Counted from the first letter of the stretch, positions 7,413 through 16,666 are shown. The stretch: DNA of 64,000 bases from Eubacterium sp. 1001713B170207_170306_E7 (GCF_015547515.1 NZ_JADMVE010000004.1:124001-188000); one strand, 5' to 3'. Notes: a model not told the origin generated them from the letters alone. Numbers and translations: made by a program.

Positions 7413-8614
7413 TCAGGCTCCTCCTTTATCACAGAAACGATGACCTCGCCATCGTGAAATTTAAGTCTCATGGTTCCGGCGGCCTCCGCCCCCGAAGCCG
7501 AACGGACCAGACGGCCGTCCTTATCCTCGGCCAGAACATAGCCGCGCTTCAGCACATTGGCCGGGTTCAGAGCGTCCAGCCGCAGAGCGGCCGATTCCAG
7601 CTTGCCGCGCTGACGCTCGATTTCCAGCCGCATACTCCGCTGCAGGCGGTCCTGAAGCGCATCCAGGTACAGGCGGGTATCCGCCACCTGGCTTTCCGGC
7701 CCGCTTCTCAGGAGACGGGCAGCCGCCTGCGCCAGAGACGCGCGGCTGCTTTCAATGTGGCGGTTCATGGCCCGCAGCAGCCGGGATTCCAGCTGGGTCA
7801 GCGCTCCTGCCCACTCCAACAGGTTCTCGGCCACCAGCTCCCCGGCCACCGATGGTGTGGGCGCGCGCAGATCCGCCACAAAATCAGCGATGGTAAAATC
7901 GGTTTCATGCCCTACCGCAGAGATGATCGAAATCTGTGATGCATGCACCGCCTCACCCACCATTTCCTCATTAAAGGCCCACAGGTCCTCCATGGATCCG
8001 CCGCCGCGGCCGATGATGATCACGTCCACACTGCCGAGATGGTTAAAGGTCTCGATTCCTCTGGCAATGCCCTCGGCCGCGCCGTCTCCCTGCACCAGCG
8101 TCGGGTAGATGACAATGTGGATCTGAGGATTCCGCCGCCGGATAACCGAGATCATGTCCCGGACCGCCGCCCCGGTGGGCGAGGTGACAATCCCAACCCG
8201 GTGGATATACTCCGGCAGCGGCTTTTTCTGACTGGCGTCCAGCCAGCCTAGCGCCTCATATTTCGCCTTGAGCTGCTCAAAGGCCTTGTACAGCGCCCCG
8301 ACTCCCTGAGGCTCCATGGAGCGGACATAAATCTGATACTGCCCGTTGCGTTCAAAAACTGAAATTCCACCCTTAATGGTGATCTTCATGCCCTCCTCCG
8401 GCCGGAATTTCAGGTTTTGGACATGGTTTCGGAACATCACACAGGCAATGCGGCTCTGGCTGTCCTTTAATGAAAAGTACACATGGCCCGAGGAATGGAA
8501 CTTCAGATTGGAGATCTCTCCCTCGACCATCAGGTTTTTCAGCACGCTGTTTCCATCCAGCATGGTTTTGATAAAATGATTGACTTCTGTAACGCTAAGC
8601 GCTCGGGTAATCAT
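7394..8614 (-). CDS. xseA: Exodeoxyribonuclease VII large subunit
   Basis: Catalytic subunit of 406 aa. An N-terminal OB-fold (about 1-100, NLMVEGEISNLKFHSSGHVYF) precedes the nuclease core with IGRGGGSMEDLWAFN and SAVGHETDFTIADFVADLRAPTPS, the signature of the family, then a coiled-coil C-terminus that binds XseB. A GGGGG run upstream serves as ribosome site. It is followed with overlap by xseB. Acts in single-strand DNA processing during repair and recombination. Confidence 0.95.
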   Translation of the reverse strand: MITRALSVTEVNHFIKTMLDGNSVLKNLMVEGEISNLKFHSSGHVYFSLKDSQSRIACVMFRNHVQNLKFRPEEGMKITIKGGISVFERNGQYQIYVRSMEPQGVGALYKAFEQLKAKYEALGWLDASQKKPLPEYIHRVGIVTSPTGAAVRDMISVIRRRNPQIHIVIYPTLVQGDGAAEGIARGIETFNHLGSVDVIIIGRGGGSMEDLWAFNEEMVGEAVHASQISIISAVGHETDFTIADFVADLRAPTPSVAGELVAENLLEWAGALTQLESRLLRAMNRHIESSRASLAQAAARLLRSGPESQVADTRLYLDALQDRLQRSMRLEIERQRGKLESAALRLDALNPANVLKRGYVLAEDKDGRLVRSASGAEAAGTMRLKFHDGEVIVSVIKEEPEWQPKS

Positions 8615-8625
8615 AGGAACCCCCT

Positions 8626-9585
8626 TTATGTCATGGTTTCAATGCCCAGCAGCGCGTTCCCGGCAGCGTTGTCGGTGGCGTAGCAGGGCTGTGTAAAGTG
8701 CAGGCGCAGACGCTTGCGGTCAAGCTCTTTTTCGATAAGCGCCCGGATGATCTGGTTCGACATCACCCCGCCGGAGAACAGAACATCCTGCGCTCCGTAG
8801 ACCGCCGCCGCCCGGGCAATAGCCTTTGACAGCGTTTTGGCAATACAGCGGTGCAGCCCATAGGCCACCTCCGCCGGCGGAACGCCCGCGTCCAGCAGCG
8901 CGGCCGCTTTGTTTTCCTGTCCCGAGAAATGAAAATCTGTTTTTTCAACCCTGGACGGAATAACGCAGTCGTGCGCCACGGCCTCCCGCGCCAGCTGCTC
9001 CAGCGCCCGGCCCGCCGGAAAGGCGTAGCCCAGCCGCACCCCCACCCGGTCAATGAGCTGTCCGGCGTTCAAATCAAGGGTTGCGCCCACTATTTTACAG
9101 TCATACCCGCTTTTTTTGGTATCTACCAGCAAGATCTCTGAAGTGCCACCGGAAAAATGCGTGGCCAAAAGCGGAAAGCGTAAGGCCTCCGGCTTTGCGC
9201 CGCTGCCGTAAATGGCGCTGCGGATATGGTTTTCCTGATGGCTCACCGCCAGGGTGGGCACACCAAACAGGCTGCCGATGGTCTTTCCGCAGCCGATACC
9301 CGCGCGAAAAACCGGCATGTAGGAATCCTCCAGGGGCCGCGGCCGGTCCGAGTAGCACACCACCTGCAGCCTCTCCCGCAGCCTCAGATGTTCAGGCAGC
9401 TTCTCAAAAAGCGCCGGCAGGTTTTTAACGTGCTGGTACAGGGCCTCTGACTGGCGCAGGCCGCGCTCACCGGGCTTTACCTGAAGCAGGATTCCCGCCT
9501 CGTAAACCACGTCTCCGGCGGCGTCCGCCACCGCGATGGAGGTCGTGTAGTTACTGGTGTCAATTCCCAGAGCTAAACCGTCCAT
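8626..9585 (-). CDS. TsaD/Kae1-like paralogue (ASKHA fold)
   Basis: A 319-aa protein of the TsaD/Kae1/YgjD superfamily. It starts LALGIDTSNYTTSIAV (ATP-binding phosphate loop), has the metal-binding HxxxH as HQENH near residue 130, the THFSGGTSEILL segment, and a late FSGGVMSN. It is somewhat shorter and more divergent than bona fide TsaD (t6A synthesis). Such paralogues next to nusB/xseA are common in Clostridia; the true tsaD is probably elsewhere. Whether it modifies tRNA, regulates TsaD or does something else is not known. Ribosome site AAGGA at about 9 nt. It lies between nusB and xseA in one transcript direction. Confidence 0.75.
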   Translation of the reverse strand: MDGLALGIDTSNYTTSIAVADAAGDVVYEAGILLQVKPGERGLRQSEALYQHVKNLPALFEKLPEHLRLRERLQVVCYSDRPRPLEDSYMPVFRAGIGCGKTIGSLFGVPTLAVSHQENHIRSAIYGSGAKPEALRFPLLATHFSGGTSEILLVDTKKSGYDCKIVGATLDLNAGQLIDRVGVRLGYAFPAGRALEQLAREAVAHDCVIPSRVEKTDFHFSGQENKAAALLDAGVPPAEVAYGLHRCIAKTLSKAIARAAAVYGAQDVLFSGGVMSNQIIRALIEKELDRKRLRLHFTQPCYATDNAAGNALLGIETMT

Positions 9586-9590
9586 GCGCG

Positions 9591-10049
9591 TCAGTCCTTT
9601 GATAGCTCATCTGCGTGTTCAACCGCCACCTTATTGAGAATGCCGTTGATGTAGGTTTTGCTTTCCTCCGAGGCGTACTTCTTGGCCAGCTCTACCGCCT
9701 CGTTTATAGCGACCTCCTTGGGTACCTTGGTGTACAGAAGCTCGGTCACGCCCAGGCGCAGAATCGCCTTCTCCATTTTGGGCACACGGCTGAAATCCCA
9801 GGTTTCCTTTAAATGGTCGGCAATCAGCGTATCAATGGCCGGCTGGTTTTCGATGGCCGCGTCGATAACCTTTCTTGCGTAGCCGCCTGTCATGCCCGCC
9901 ACTTCATCCTCAGGGTCACCCTGTCCTGCCAGCTCAAAGAAATTTTTGAGACTGGTGTCCAGCTCCGCGTCTTCAGCGTGAAAGTCAATTTGAAAAATCC
10001 CGCGCAGGGCCAGCTCTCTCTCTTCTTTTCGATTCATTTTTCGACTCAT
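9591..10049 (-). CDS. nusB: Transcription antitermination factor NusB
   Basis: A 152-aa all-helical NusB, which with NusE (S10) binds boxA RNA in rRNA antitermination. Landmarks are the N-terminal RKEERELALRGIFQIDF and the C-terminal helix VAINEAVELAKKYASEESKTYINGILNKV. AGAGGT precedes the ATG. It sits between an Asp23-family gene and the TsaD paralogue, a common Firmicutes neighbourhood. A slightly acidic insertion near 25-55 is unremarkable. Confidence 0.95.
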   Translation of the reverse strand: MSRKMNRKEERELALRGIFQIDFHAEDAELDTSLKNFFELAGQGDPEDEVAGMTGGYARKVIDAAIENQPAIDTLIADHLKETWDFSRVPKMEKAILRLGVTELLYTKVPKEVAINEAVELAKKYASEESKTYINGILNKVAVEHADELSKD

Positions 10050-10113
10050 AGTTACCTCTATCTTACAGTATAAAAGGCCGCAAGAATACTCTCACAGCCT
10101 TTTCAATGCTCTT

Positions 10114-10458
10114 TTAATATTTTCCGCTGCCTTCTACGTGAACGTTCACCTGCGCCACCTGATTGCCGGTCATGATCTCAACCGATTCCTTGACCTTGAT
10201 CTGGGTTTTTCTGGCGATCTGGGGAATATCAATTCCCAGTTCTGTGATCACATGCACGTCGATATGGTAGCCATCCTCCTGGCGCACAACCTTTACGCCC
10301 TTTGAAACAGCGGAAGGATAGATCATATCCAGGATTTCATCAGACATACGCATAAACATTTTGTCGATGCCGTCCACCCCCAACGCGGCCAGGTTCGCAA
10401 TGGAACAGACCATTTCGTTCGAGATTTCCTGAGGGTTTAATTTTTGGTTTTCATCCAT
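10114..10458 (-). CDS. Asp23/Gls24 family (YqhY-like) protein
   Basis: A 114-aa Asp23/Gls24-domain protein: NEMVCSIANLAALGVDGIDKM and the repeated beta strands GVKVVRQEDGYHIDVHVITELGIDIPQIARKTQIKVKES, ending VNVHVEGSG. In Bacillus the equivalent YqhY sits in the same place (before nusB) and is linked to acetyl-CoA carboxylase control; that role is not shown here. The start at 10458 is chosen because AGGTGG lies 8 nt upstream; a GTG four codons earlier overlaps that site. Confidence 0.9.
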   Translation of the reverse strand: MDENQKLNPQEISNEMVCSIANLAALGVDGIDKMFMRMSDEILDMIYPSAVSKGVKVVRQEDGYHIDVHVITELGIDIPQIARKTQIKVKESVEIMTGNQVAQVNVHVEGSGKY

Positions 10459-10470
10459 TTTCCACACCAC

Positions 10471-10923
10471 CTATTCGTGATGATGTCCGCACTGACACCC
10501 TTCGCCATGGGTTAACTCCTCAACGACTTTTTCTTCAAGATGAAACTGCTCGCCGCACTCAGGGCAGAACACCTCATCATCGTCAAAGGACTGGAAATCG
10601 GTTATATAGACCGTTCCGCATTTTGGACAGATCACTTCGTAATAGTCGTCGTCTTCGTCAATGTCCGCATCGTCAAAATCATACGAATCAGCCCAGTCCT
10701 CATCCAGAATAAATTCCTCAAGCTCGGTCAGGTCATCATCAATCATTTCTGTGTAATCTTCCAGCTCATCCTGAGCCTCTGCCAGACCCTCCAGCGCGTC
10801 GGTCATATCGCCCAACACGTCGATAATCCGGTCAAGCACCTTGCCTTCCTTGGTTGTAAGATCTAACTCAAGGCCTTCTACCAGGCCCTCAATAAAGGCG
10901 ACCTTTTCACGGATATATTTCAT
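10471..10923 (-). CDS. Acidic zinc-ribbon protein (CD1247-type N-terminal domain)
   Basis: A 150-aa protein of unknown function. The first 70 residues are helical (MKYIREKVAFIEGLVEGLEL), typical of a family known from Clostridioides (CD1247-like). A stretch of about 40 mostly Asp/Glu residues follows, then a CPKCG...CPECG zinc ribbon at about 99-122, and a C-terminal tail with CQCGHHHE that could bind metal. It has no clear ribosome site and starts 5 bp after efp, suggesting coupled translation. The tie to efp and nusB suggests a role near transcription or translation, but that is inference. Confidence 0.75.
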   Translation of the reverse strand: MKYIREKVAFIEGLVEGLELDLTTKEGKVLDRIIDVLGDMTDALEGLAEAQDELEDYTEMIDDDLTELEEFILDEDWADSYDFDDADIDEDDDYYEVICPKCGTVYITDFQSFDDDEVFCPECGEQFHLEEKVVEELTHGEGCQCGHHHE

Positions 10924-10928
10924 ATGTA

Positions 10929-11486
10929 TTATACACGTTCCATGTATTCACCAGTTCTGGTGTCCACACGGATCGTATCTCCTTCTTCTACAAATAACGG
11001 AACGGTGATAACCGCGCCGGTTTCCAGTGTTGCCGGTTTATTGGCGCCTGTAGCGGTATCGCCCTTAAAGCCCGGTTCTGTTTTTGTGATCAACAGTTCA
11101 ACAAAGTTCGGAGCCGCCACTGAGAAAGCCTCGCCCTTGAAGAAACGGATGGTCGCATTGTCGTTTTCCTTTAAGAACTTCAGCGCGTCCTCTACCTGAT
11201 CGTAGTTCAGCGGAATCTGTTCATAGGTTTCAAGATCCATAAAGTAGTACAGCTCGCCGTCTGCGTATAAATACTGCATTTCCTTTGTATCAATATGGGC
11301 CTTCGGGAATTTTTCAGTCGGGTTGAATGTTTTTTCAACCACTGCCCCTGTCAGCACATTTCTGATTTTAGTACGGACGAAAGCAGCGCCCTTGCCTGGT
11401 TTTACATGCTGGAACTCCACAATCATGAAAACACTTCCGTCCATTTCAAAGGTTACGCCCTTTTTAAATTCACCTGCTGATATCAT
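10929..11486 (-). CDS. efp: Translation elongation factor P
   Basis: A 185-aa EF-P, which rescues ribosomes stalled at polyproline. The KOW-like N-terminal domain ([42 protein letters not shown]) carries the modification loop around KPGKGAAF (Lys near 32). Two OB domains follow, ending in the family signature near [18 protein letters not shown] precedes the ATG. It heads the run that continues through nusB to ispA and has its own promoter. Confidence 0.97.
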   Translation of the reverse strand: MISAGEFKKGVTFEMDGSVFMIVEFQHVKPGKGAAFVRTKIRNVLTGAVVEKTFNPTEKFPKAHIDTKEMQYLYADGELYYFMDLETYEQIPLNYDQVEDALKFLKENDNATIRFFKGEAFSVAAPNFVELLITKTEPGFKGDTATGANKPATLETGAVITVPLFVEEGDTIRVDTRTGEYMERV

Positions 11487-11540
11487 CTATAAAATACCTC
11501 CAAATATTAAATCCTGTTTCTTAGTCGTATAGCTTCTTTT

Positions 11541-11569
11541 ATTCTATCATAAAAGTTTTTGGACTTCAA
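11541..11569 (-). promoter_or_regulatory. Sigma-A promoter of the efp run
   Basis: Minus-strand TTGAAG (11569-11564), 17-bp spacer and TAGAAT (11546-11541), about 50 nt ahead of efp. Confidence 0.6.
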
Positions 11570-11592
11570 ATTCAACTTCAATTTTTTTGTTT

Positions 11593-12456
11593 TTATTCTT
11601 TCCAGGCGGCCACACCGCGCACTGCGCCCGTCAGGTCCGGGATCATCTCAACGCCGCCAAAGCCCTGCTCCACCAGGAGCTCCGCGACCCTGGCCTCCTG
11701 GCCGTTGCCAACCTCCAGCACCACGGCGCCGCCCTTTCTTAAAAAGCGACCGGCCTCCCGCGCGATGCGTTCATAGACAGCGTATCCGTCCGCGCCGCCC
11801 GAAAGCGCCAGCACCGGCTCGTAATCGGCAATATCCCGCTGCAGCGTCGGGATAATCCGGTCGGGAATATAGGGCGGGTTGGACACAATCAAGTCAAAAG
11901 GTTCCTCTGAGAGAAGCTCCTCAAAAAGATCGCTCTCAACCATGTTAATGTCCGAAAAGCCCAAATTCCGGGCGTTTTCCGCCGCTACCCTCAGGGCCTT
12001 TCCAGAAATATCACTCAGTGTGAGCGCCGCGTCCGAAACAAAGTATTTCAGCGAAAGCCCAATGGCGCCGCTGCCTGTACACAGGTCCAGCACACACGGG
12101 TGCCCGGTGTCCTTCCGTATCCGTGGGATGATTTTTTCAATCACCGTCTCTACCAGCGATTCCGTATCCGGTCTGGGAATAAGCACATCCGGCGAAACCT
12201 GAAAAGACAGTCCCATAAATTCCTTTTTTCCGATAATGTAAGCCACCGGCTCAAGCCGGGCCCGCCGCTCAATACACTCGCGGTACTCCGCGGCCGCCTC
12301 AGGGCTTACCGCCCTTTCCGGATCGCTGTAAAAGAGAATACGGGGACAGTCCAGCACCCATGACAGCAGCACCTCTGCATCCAGTCTTGGGGTTTCGCTG
12401 CCGCACTGCGCGAGCCTTGTGCGCCCCACTTCTATGAGTTCTTTAATAGTATTCAT
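11593..12456 (-). CDS. prmC: Peptide chain release factor glutamine N5-methyltransferase
   Basis: About 287 aa. It methylates the GGQ glutamine of RF1/RF2 using SAM. Seen: an N-terminal helical domain, the SAM motif VLDLCTGSGAIGLSL, and the catalytic NPPY in DLIVSNPPYIPD. The start is uncertain: ATG at 12456 (MNTIKELIEVG, the usual family beginning) has AGG directly abutting it, while an in-frame GTG at 12468 lies only 3 nt beyond the T-run of the rpmE terminator. Neither has a good ribosome site, so expression may be low or come from read-through. Usually linked to prfA, which is not present here. Confidence 0.92.
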   Translation of the reverse strand: MNTIKELIEVGRTRLAQCGSETPRLDAEVLLSWVLDCPRILFYSDPERAVSPEAAAEYRECIERRARLEPVAYIIGKKEFMGLSFQVSPDVLIPRPDTESLVETVIEKIIPRIRKDTGHPCVLDLCTGSGAIGLSLKYFVSDAALTLSDISGKALRVAAENARNLGFSDINMVESDLFEELLSEEPFDLIVSNPPYIPDRIIPTLQRDIADYEPVLALSGGADGYAVYERIAREAGRFLRKGGAVVLEVGNGQEARVAELLVEQGFGGVEMIPDLTGAVRGVAAWKE

Positions 12457-12471
12457 CCTGTTTTTCACAAT

Positions 12472-12505
12472 AAAAAAGTCGGTTACCAGGAAACCGGAAA
12501 CCGAC
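12472..12505 (-). terminator. rpmE terminator
   Basis: Minus-strand stem GGTCGGTT/AACCGAC with a loop of about 14 nt, followed by TTTTTT (12477-12472). It lies between rpmE and prmC, just upstream of the prmC start. Confidence 0.85.
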
Positions 12506-12514
12506 CTTCATTCA

Positions 12515-12730
12515 TTATTCGCCTTTTTTGCCGTATTTTCTGTTGAATCGTTCTACACGGCCACCTGTATCTACTAATTTCTGTTTACCAGTAAAGAAAG
12601 GATGGCAAGCTGAACAGATTTCAACCTTCAGTTCCGGTTTGACAGAACCTGTTTCAAATGTATTACCACATGCGCATTTAACAACGGATTTACCGTATTC
12701 TGGGTGGATACCTTTTTTCATCGAATTCAC
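12515..12730 (-). CDS. rpmE: 50S ribosomal protein L31
   Basis: A 71-aa L31 of the zinc-binding (C+) type: CACG near 19-22 and CSACH near 37-41 supply the Cys ligands. Ends with [12 protein letters not shown], typical of the family. Monocistronic, with its own promoter and terminator. Confidence 0.97.
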   Translation of the reverse strand: MNSMKKGIHPEYGKSVVKCACGNTFETGSVKPELKVEICSACHPFFTGKQKLVDTGGRVERFNRKYGKKGE

Positions 12731-12786
12731 CTCATTTCGTTCTCGTATTTATATATATTGATACATATATTTTTTTCAACTAAGTT

Positions 12787-12815
12787 AGTATAACAGATTC
12801 TCTCAAGAAACGCAA
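12787..12815 (-). promoter_or_regulatory. rpmE promoter
   Basis: Minus-strand TTGCGT (12815-12810), 17-bp spacer and TATACT (12792-12787). It lies between the end of rho and rpmE. Confidence 0.6.
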
Positions 12816-12824
12816 GTCATTTTG

Positions 12825-14678
12825 TCAGGATTTAGACTTCTGCAGGATCTTTTTAAGAAAATCATCGTTATCCGTGGTGCGTTCAAGCGTATTGATGATT
12901 TTGTCTGTCAGCTGCACCGGGCTGTTGCCTGCGTACAGCTTGCGGATCTGATAGCTGACCTTCAGCTCATCCGGCGTCAGCAGCTTTTCCTCGCGCCGTG
13001 TCCCGGATTTGTTCAGGTTGATGGCCGGGAATATCCGGCGTTCGGCCAGCTCGCGCTCAAGGTGCAGCTCCATATTGCCCGTGCCCTTGAACTCCTCAAA
13101 AATAATATCGTCCATCCGGCTTCCGGTGTCCACCAGCGCGGTTGCCAGTATGGTCAGGCTGCCGCCCCCCTCGATGTTTCGGGCCGATCCAAAAAACTTT
13201 TTCGGAAAATACAGCGATTCGGGATCAAGGCCGCCGGTCAGGGTTCTGCCCGAAGGCTCGACCACCAGGTTATTGCCCCGGGTCAGGCGCGTCAGGCTGT
13301 CCACCAGCACCACCACGTCCTTGCCCTGCTCGACCAGTCTTTTACCGCGTTCCAGAACAATTTCCGCAACCCGGATATGGTTTTCGGGCGGCTGGTCAAA
13401 GGTGGAATAGGCAATATCCGCGTCGATGGAGCGCTTCATGTCGGTTACTTCTTCTGGCCGCTCGTCGACCAGCATGATGATCAGCTCAATCTCCGGATGG
13501 TTGGCGCGGATCCCCAGGGCAATTTCCTTGAGCAGCGTTGTTTTACCGGCCTTTGGCGGCGCGACAATCATACCTCTCTGCCCCTTGCCCATGGGTGAGA
13601 AAATATCAATGATACGGGTCGATACAATGTCCCTGTCGGTTTCAAGGGTAATGCGTTCCTCCGGAAACACAGGCGTCAGACGCTCGAACCGGGGGCGGCT
13701 CGCGATCTTCTCGGGAATATCGCCGTTGACGGTCTCGACGTAGAGCAGCGCGTCGAATTTCTCGCCCTCGTTAGGCATACGGATCTTACCCACGATCTTA
13801 TCCCCGGTTCTCAGGTTAAAACGGCGTATCTGATTAGGTGCGACATAGATATCATTATCGCCCGAGGTATAATTGTTCATCCTCAGAAAGCCAAAGCCGT
13901 CGGAATTTAAGTCTAAAATCCCCTCCTGAGAATTTTTAAAGCGGTCAAGGTTCTTTTTGTCGTCAGCATAGAGCATGCTGTTGATTTTATTGATAATATC
14001 CGAGGTCTGAGTTCCATTGACCATCTCTAAAAACAGCATGGCCGCGTACTTCTCGCCCGGCTTGGCTTTGCGCACCTTACCGCCGACAATATCGCCTGTT
14101 TCCAGCTTGAATTTCTGAATCTGGGAACCCGACACGTAGACCCATTCCTGCTGGGATTTCATTTCCGGAGTCTTGATAAAGCCAAAGCCCTCGGGCAGTA
14201 CCTCCAGCGGCCCGGCCATTTCGATACTGTCCTCAATGTTGTCCTTGATTTTTGCGTAGCGGTGGTTATTGTAACCGCCATGGCTGTTGTGGTGCTGCTT
14301 TTCCACAGGCTGGGGCAGAGCGCTGCGCTCCTGTTTGGATTTATCCACCAGGGCCCGGTCGTTGGTTTTGGCCTCATGCCTTTCCTTCCCCGCTGTTTTC
14401 CCCTCGTTCTTTTTATCCGCAGCCTTCCGTTCGCCCTGCTTTTTATCACTGGCCTTCTGCGTTTTGCTCCCGGTCTTTTCCGTATCGGCCGTCTTTGATA
14501 CCGCCGCTTCCTTTTGGGGCTTTTCCGCCTTTTTAACCGCTTCCTCTTTCTGCCCGGCGGCTGTGATCATATCAATGAGCTCCTGTTTTTTCTTCTTGCT
14601 CAGTCCGCTAAAGCCCAAGCCCTCCGCTTCCTTGCGCAGGTCTGCCACGGTCAGCTTTTCAAGATTTGTCGTGTCCAA
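12825..14678 (-). CDS. rho: Transcription termination factor Rho with duplicated RNA-binding domain
   Basis: About 617 aa; a hexameric RNA-dependent ATPase that ends transcription. Order: Rho N-terminal helix domain (about 1-40); a Lys/Glu/Ala-rich, probably disordered stretch (about 45-150); a first cold-shock-like RNA-binding domain (about 157-222, GFGFIK ... QIQKFKLETGD ... VNG); a second one (about 253-319, DGFGFLR ... QIRRFNLRTGD ... VNG); then the ATPase with APPKAGKT (373-380) and VDERPEEVTDM. Most Rho proteins have one such RNA-binding domain. The start is TTG at 14678, preceded by GGAGGAATCTA; an in-frame ATG at 14711 has no such site. Confidence 0.95.
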   Translation of the reverse strand: MDTTNLEKLTVADLRKEAEGLGFSGLSKKKKQELIDMITAAGQKEEAVKKAEKPQKEAAVSKTADTEKTGSKTQKASDKKQGERKAADKKNEGKTAGKERHEAKTNDRALVDKSKQERSALPQPVEKQHHNSHGGYNNHRYAKIKDNIEDSIEMAGPLEVLPEGFGFIKTPEMKSQQEWVYVSGSQIQKFKLETGDIVGGKVRKAKPGEKYAAMLFLEMVNGTQTSDIINKINSMLYADDKKNLDRFKNSQEGILDLNSDGFGFLRMNNYTSGDNDIYVAPNQIRRFNLRTGDKIVGKIRMPNEGEKFDALLYVETVNGDIPEKIASRPRFERLTPVFPEERITLETDRDIVSTRIIDIFSPMGKGQRGMIVAPPKAGKTTLLKEIALGIRANHPEIELIIMLVDERPEEVTDMKRSIDADIAYSTFDQPPENHIRVAEIVLERGKRLVEQGKDVVVLVDSLTRLTRGNNLVVEPSGRTLTGGLDPESLYFPKKFFGSARNIEGGGSLTILATALVDTGSRMDDIIFEEFKGTGNMELHLERELAERRIFPAINLNKSGTRREEKLLTPDELKVSYQIRKLYAGNSPVQLTDKIINTLERTTDNDDFLKKILQKSKS

Positions 14679-14796
14679 TAGATTCCTCCAGAATGTAAAA
14701 TTTGATTGCAAAACTTATAAATGTAGATTTAAAAGTAAAGATAAATAGTTATAATTACTAATTTTAGCACATCTGGCGAAAAAAAACAATAAAAAT

Positions 14797-14841
14797 AAAA
14801 ACCGCCGTCAAAGCCGTAAAAACCGGCTTTGTAACAGCGGT
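14797..14841 (-). terminator. lepA terminator
   Basis: A long minus-strand stem, ACCGCTGTTACAAAGCCG pairing with CGGCTTTGACGGCGGT, is followed by TTTTTA and further T-rich sequence. It separates lepA from rho. Confidence 0.85.
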
Positions 14842-14860
14842 ACAATCTTTTTGCCATCGC

Positions 14861-16666
14861 CTATGAATCCAGTTTCAGCACTGCCATAAAGGCCTCCTGC
14901 GGCACCTCTACGCTGCCCACTTGGCGCATACGCTTTTTCCCCTCCTTCTGCTTTTCGAGCAGCTTGCGCTTACGGCTGATGTCCCCGCCGTAGCACTTGG
15001 CCAGAACGTCCTTGCGCAGGGCGCTGATGGTCTCGCGCGCGATAATCTTGTTGCCGATGGCCGCCTGGATGGGAATTTCAAACATCTGCCTCGGGATGGA
15101 TTCTTTGAGCTTCTTGGTGATGGCCCGTCCCCGGCCCACAGCCTTTTCCTCATGCACAATAAAAGACAGGGCGTCTACCAGCTCGCCGTTTAACAGAATA
15201 TCCAGCTTCACCAGCTTGGCCGGACGGTATTCCCTGATCTCGTAATCCAGCGACGCGTAGCCACGGGTTCTTGACTTGAGAGCGTCAAAGAAATCGTAGA
15301 TAATTTCGTTGAGCGGCAGCTCATAATGCAGGGACACACGCGTTTCCTCGATGTAATCCATATTGATGTAGGTTCCCCGCCGTTCCTGGCAGAGCTCCAT
15401 CACCGCGCCCAGATACTCAGACGGCACCATGATTGTCGCGTCGACGATCGGCTCCTCCATGGTGTCAATCTCAACCGGGTCTGGCAGGTTGGTGGGGTTG
15501 TCCACCCAAAGCTCTGTGCCGTCGGTTTTAATGACCTTGTAGATAACGCTGGGCGCTGTGGTCACCAGGTCCAGGTTAAATTCCCGTTCCAGCCGCTCCT
15601 GGATAATTTCCATATGCAGAAGCCCTAAAAATCCACACCGGAACCCAAAGCCAAGGGCGATGGAGGTCTCCGCCTCATACAGCAGCGATGCGTCATTAAG
15701 CTGCAGCTTGGCAAGAGCTTCCTTCAAATCCTCGTAGCGCGCGCCATCCGCGGGGTAGATCCCGCAGAACACCATCGAGGTCACCTTTTTATAGCCCGGA
15801 AGCGGCTCGGCCGCCGGGCGGTCCGCCGCGGTGATGGTATCGCCGACACGGGTATCCCGGACGTTTTTAATGCCGGCGTTCACATAGCCGACATCACCAG
15901 CGGACAGCTCGTCCACGGGCAGCAGACCCTTGGCGAAAATACCGACCTCATCCACCTCAAAGTCCTTGCCGATGGCCATCATCCGGATCTTCATCCCTGC
16001 CCTGATTTTCCCCTGGACGACCCGCACCGAGGCGATCACCCCGCGGTACTGGTCGTAGTAGGAGTCAAAAATCAAGGCCTGGAGCGGCTCGGCCGCATCG
16101 CCCTGCGGCGCCGGAACCTCATGCACAATGGCTTCCAGCACGTCCTCAATGTTGATACCGGCCTTGGCTGAGATCAGCGGGGCGTTCTCCGCGTCCAGAC
16201 CAATAACATTCTCAATTTCAGCTTTCACCTCATCGGGACGGGCGCTGGCCAGGTCGATTTTGTTGATCACCGGCACCACCTCCAGATCGTTGTCCAATGC
16301 CAGATAGACGTTGGCGATGGTCTGGGCCTCGATCCCCTGGGAGGCGTCCACCACCAGAATGGCCCCCTCGCAGGCGGCCAGGCTTCTGGAAACCTCGTAG
16401 TTAAAATCCACATGGCCCGGGGTGTCGATGAGATTCAAAATATACTCCTCACCGTCCTTCGCGTTGTAAATAAGCCGTACTGCCTGCAGTTTGATGGTGA
16501 TCCCGCGTTCTCTTTCAATATCCATATTGTCGAGAATCTGGTCCTCCATATCCCTCTTGCTCAAAAGTCCCGTTTCCTCGATCAAACGGTCCGCCAGGGT
16601 TGATTTACCGTGGTCGATATGGGCAATAATCGAAAAGTTTCGGGTTCTTTCCTGTCTTGTTAACAA
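14861..16666 (-). CDS. lepA: Elongation factor 4 (LepA)
   Basis: About 601 aa, a ribosome-dependent GTPase. G1 AHIDHGKST is at about 15-23, DTPGHVDF near 80, NKID near 134; the LepA-specific C-terminal domain ends [21 protein letters not shown]. The start is TTG at 16666 ([16 protein letters not shown]), with GGAGGAATTAC upstream; an in-frame ATG at 16705 would add 13 atypical residues and has no site. Divergent from rpsT. Confidence 0.96.
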   Translation of the reverse strand: MLTRQERTRNFSIIAHIDHGKSTLADRLIEETGLLSKRDMEDQILDNMDIERERGITIKLQAVRLIYNAKDGEEYILNLIDTPGHVDFNYEVSRSLAACEGAILVVDASQGIEAQTIANVYLALDNDLEVVPVINKIDLASARPDEVKAEIENVIGLDAENAPLISAKAGINIEDVLEAIVHEVPAPQGDAAEPLQALIFDSYYDQYRGVIASVRVVQGKIRAGMKIRMMAIGKDFEVDEVGIFAKGLLPVDELSAGDVGYVNAGIKNVRDTRVGDTITAADRPAAEPLPGYKKVTSMVFCGIYPADGARYEDLKEALAKLQLNDASLLYEAETSIALGFGFRCGFLGLLHMEIIQERLEREFNLDLVTTAPSVIYKVIKTDGTELWVDNPTNLPDPVEIDTMEEPIVDATIMVPSEYLGAVMELCQERRGTYINMDYIEETRVSLHYELPLNEIIYDFFDALKSRTRGYASLDYEIREYRPAKLVKLDILLNGELVDALSFIVHEEKAVGRGRAITKKLKESIPRQMFEIPIQAAIGNKIIARETISALRKDVLAKCYGGDISRKRKLLEKQKEGKKRMRQVGSVEVPQEAFMAVLKLDS

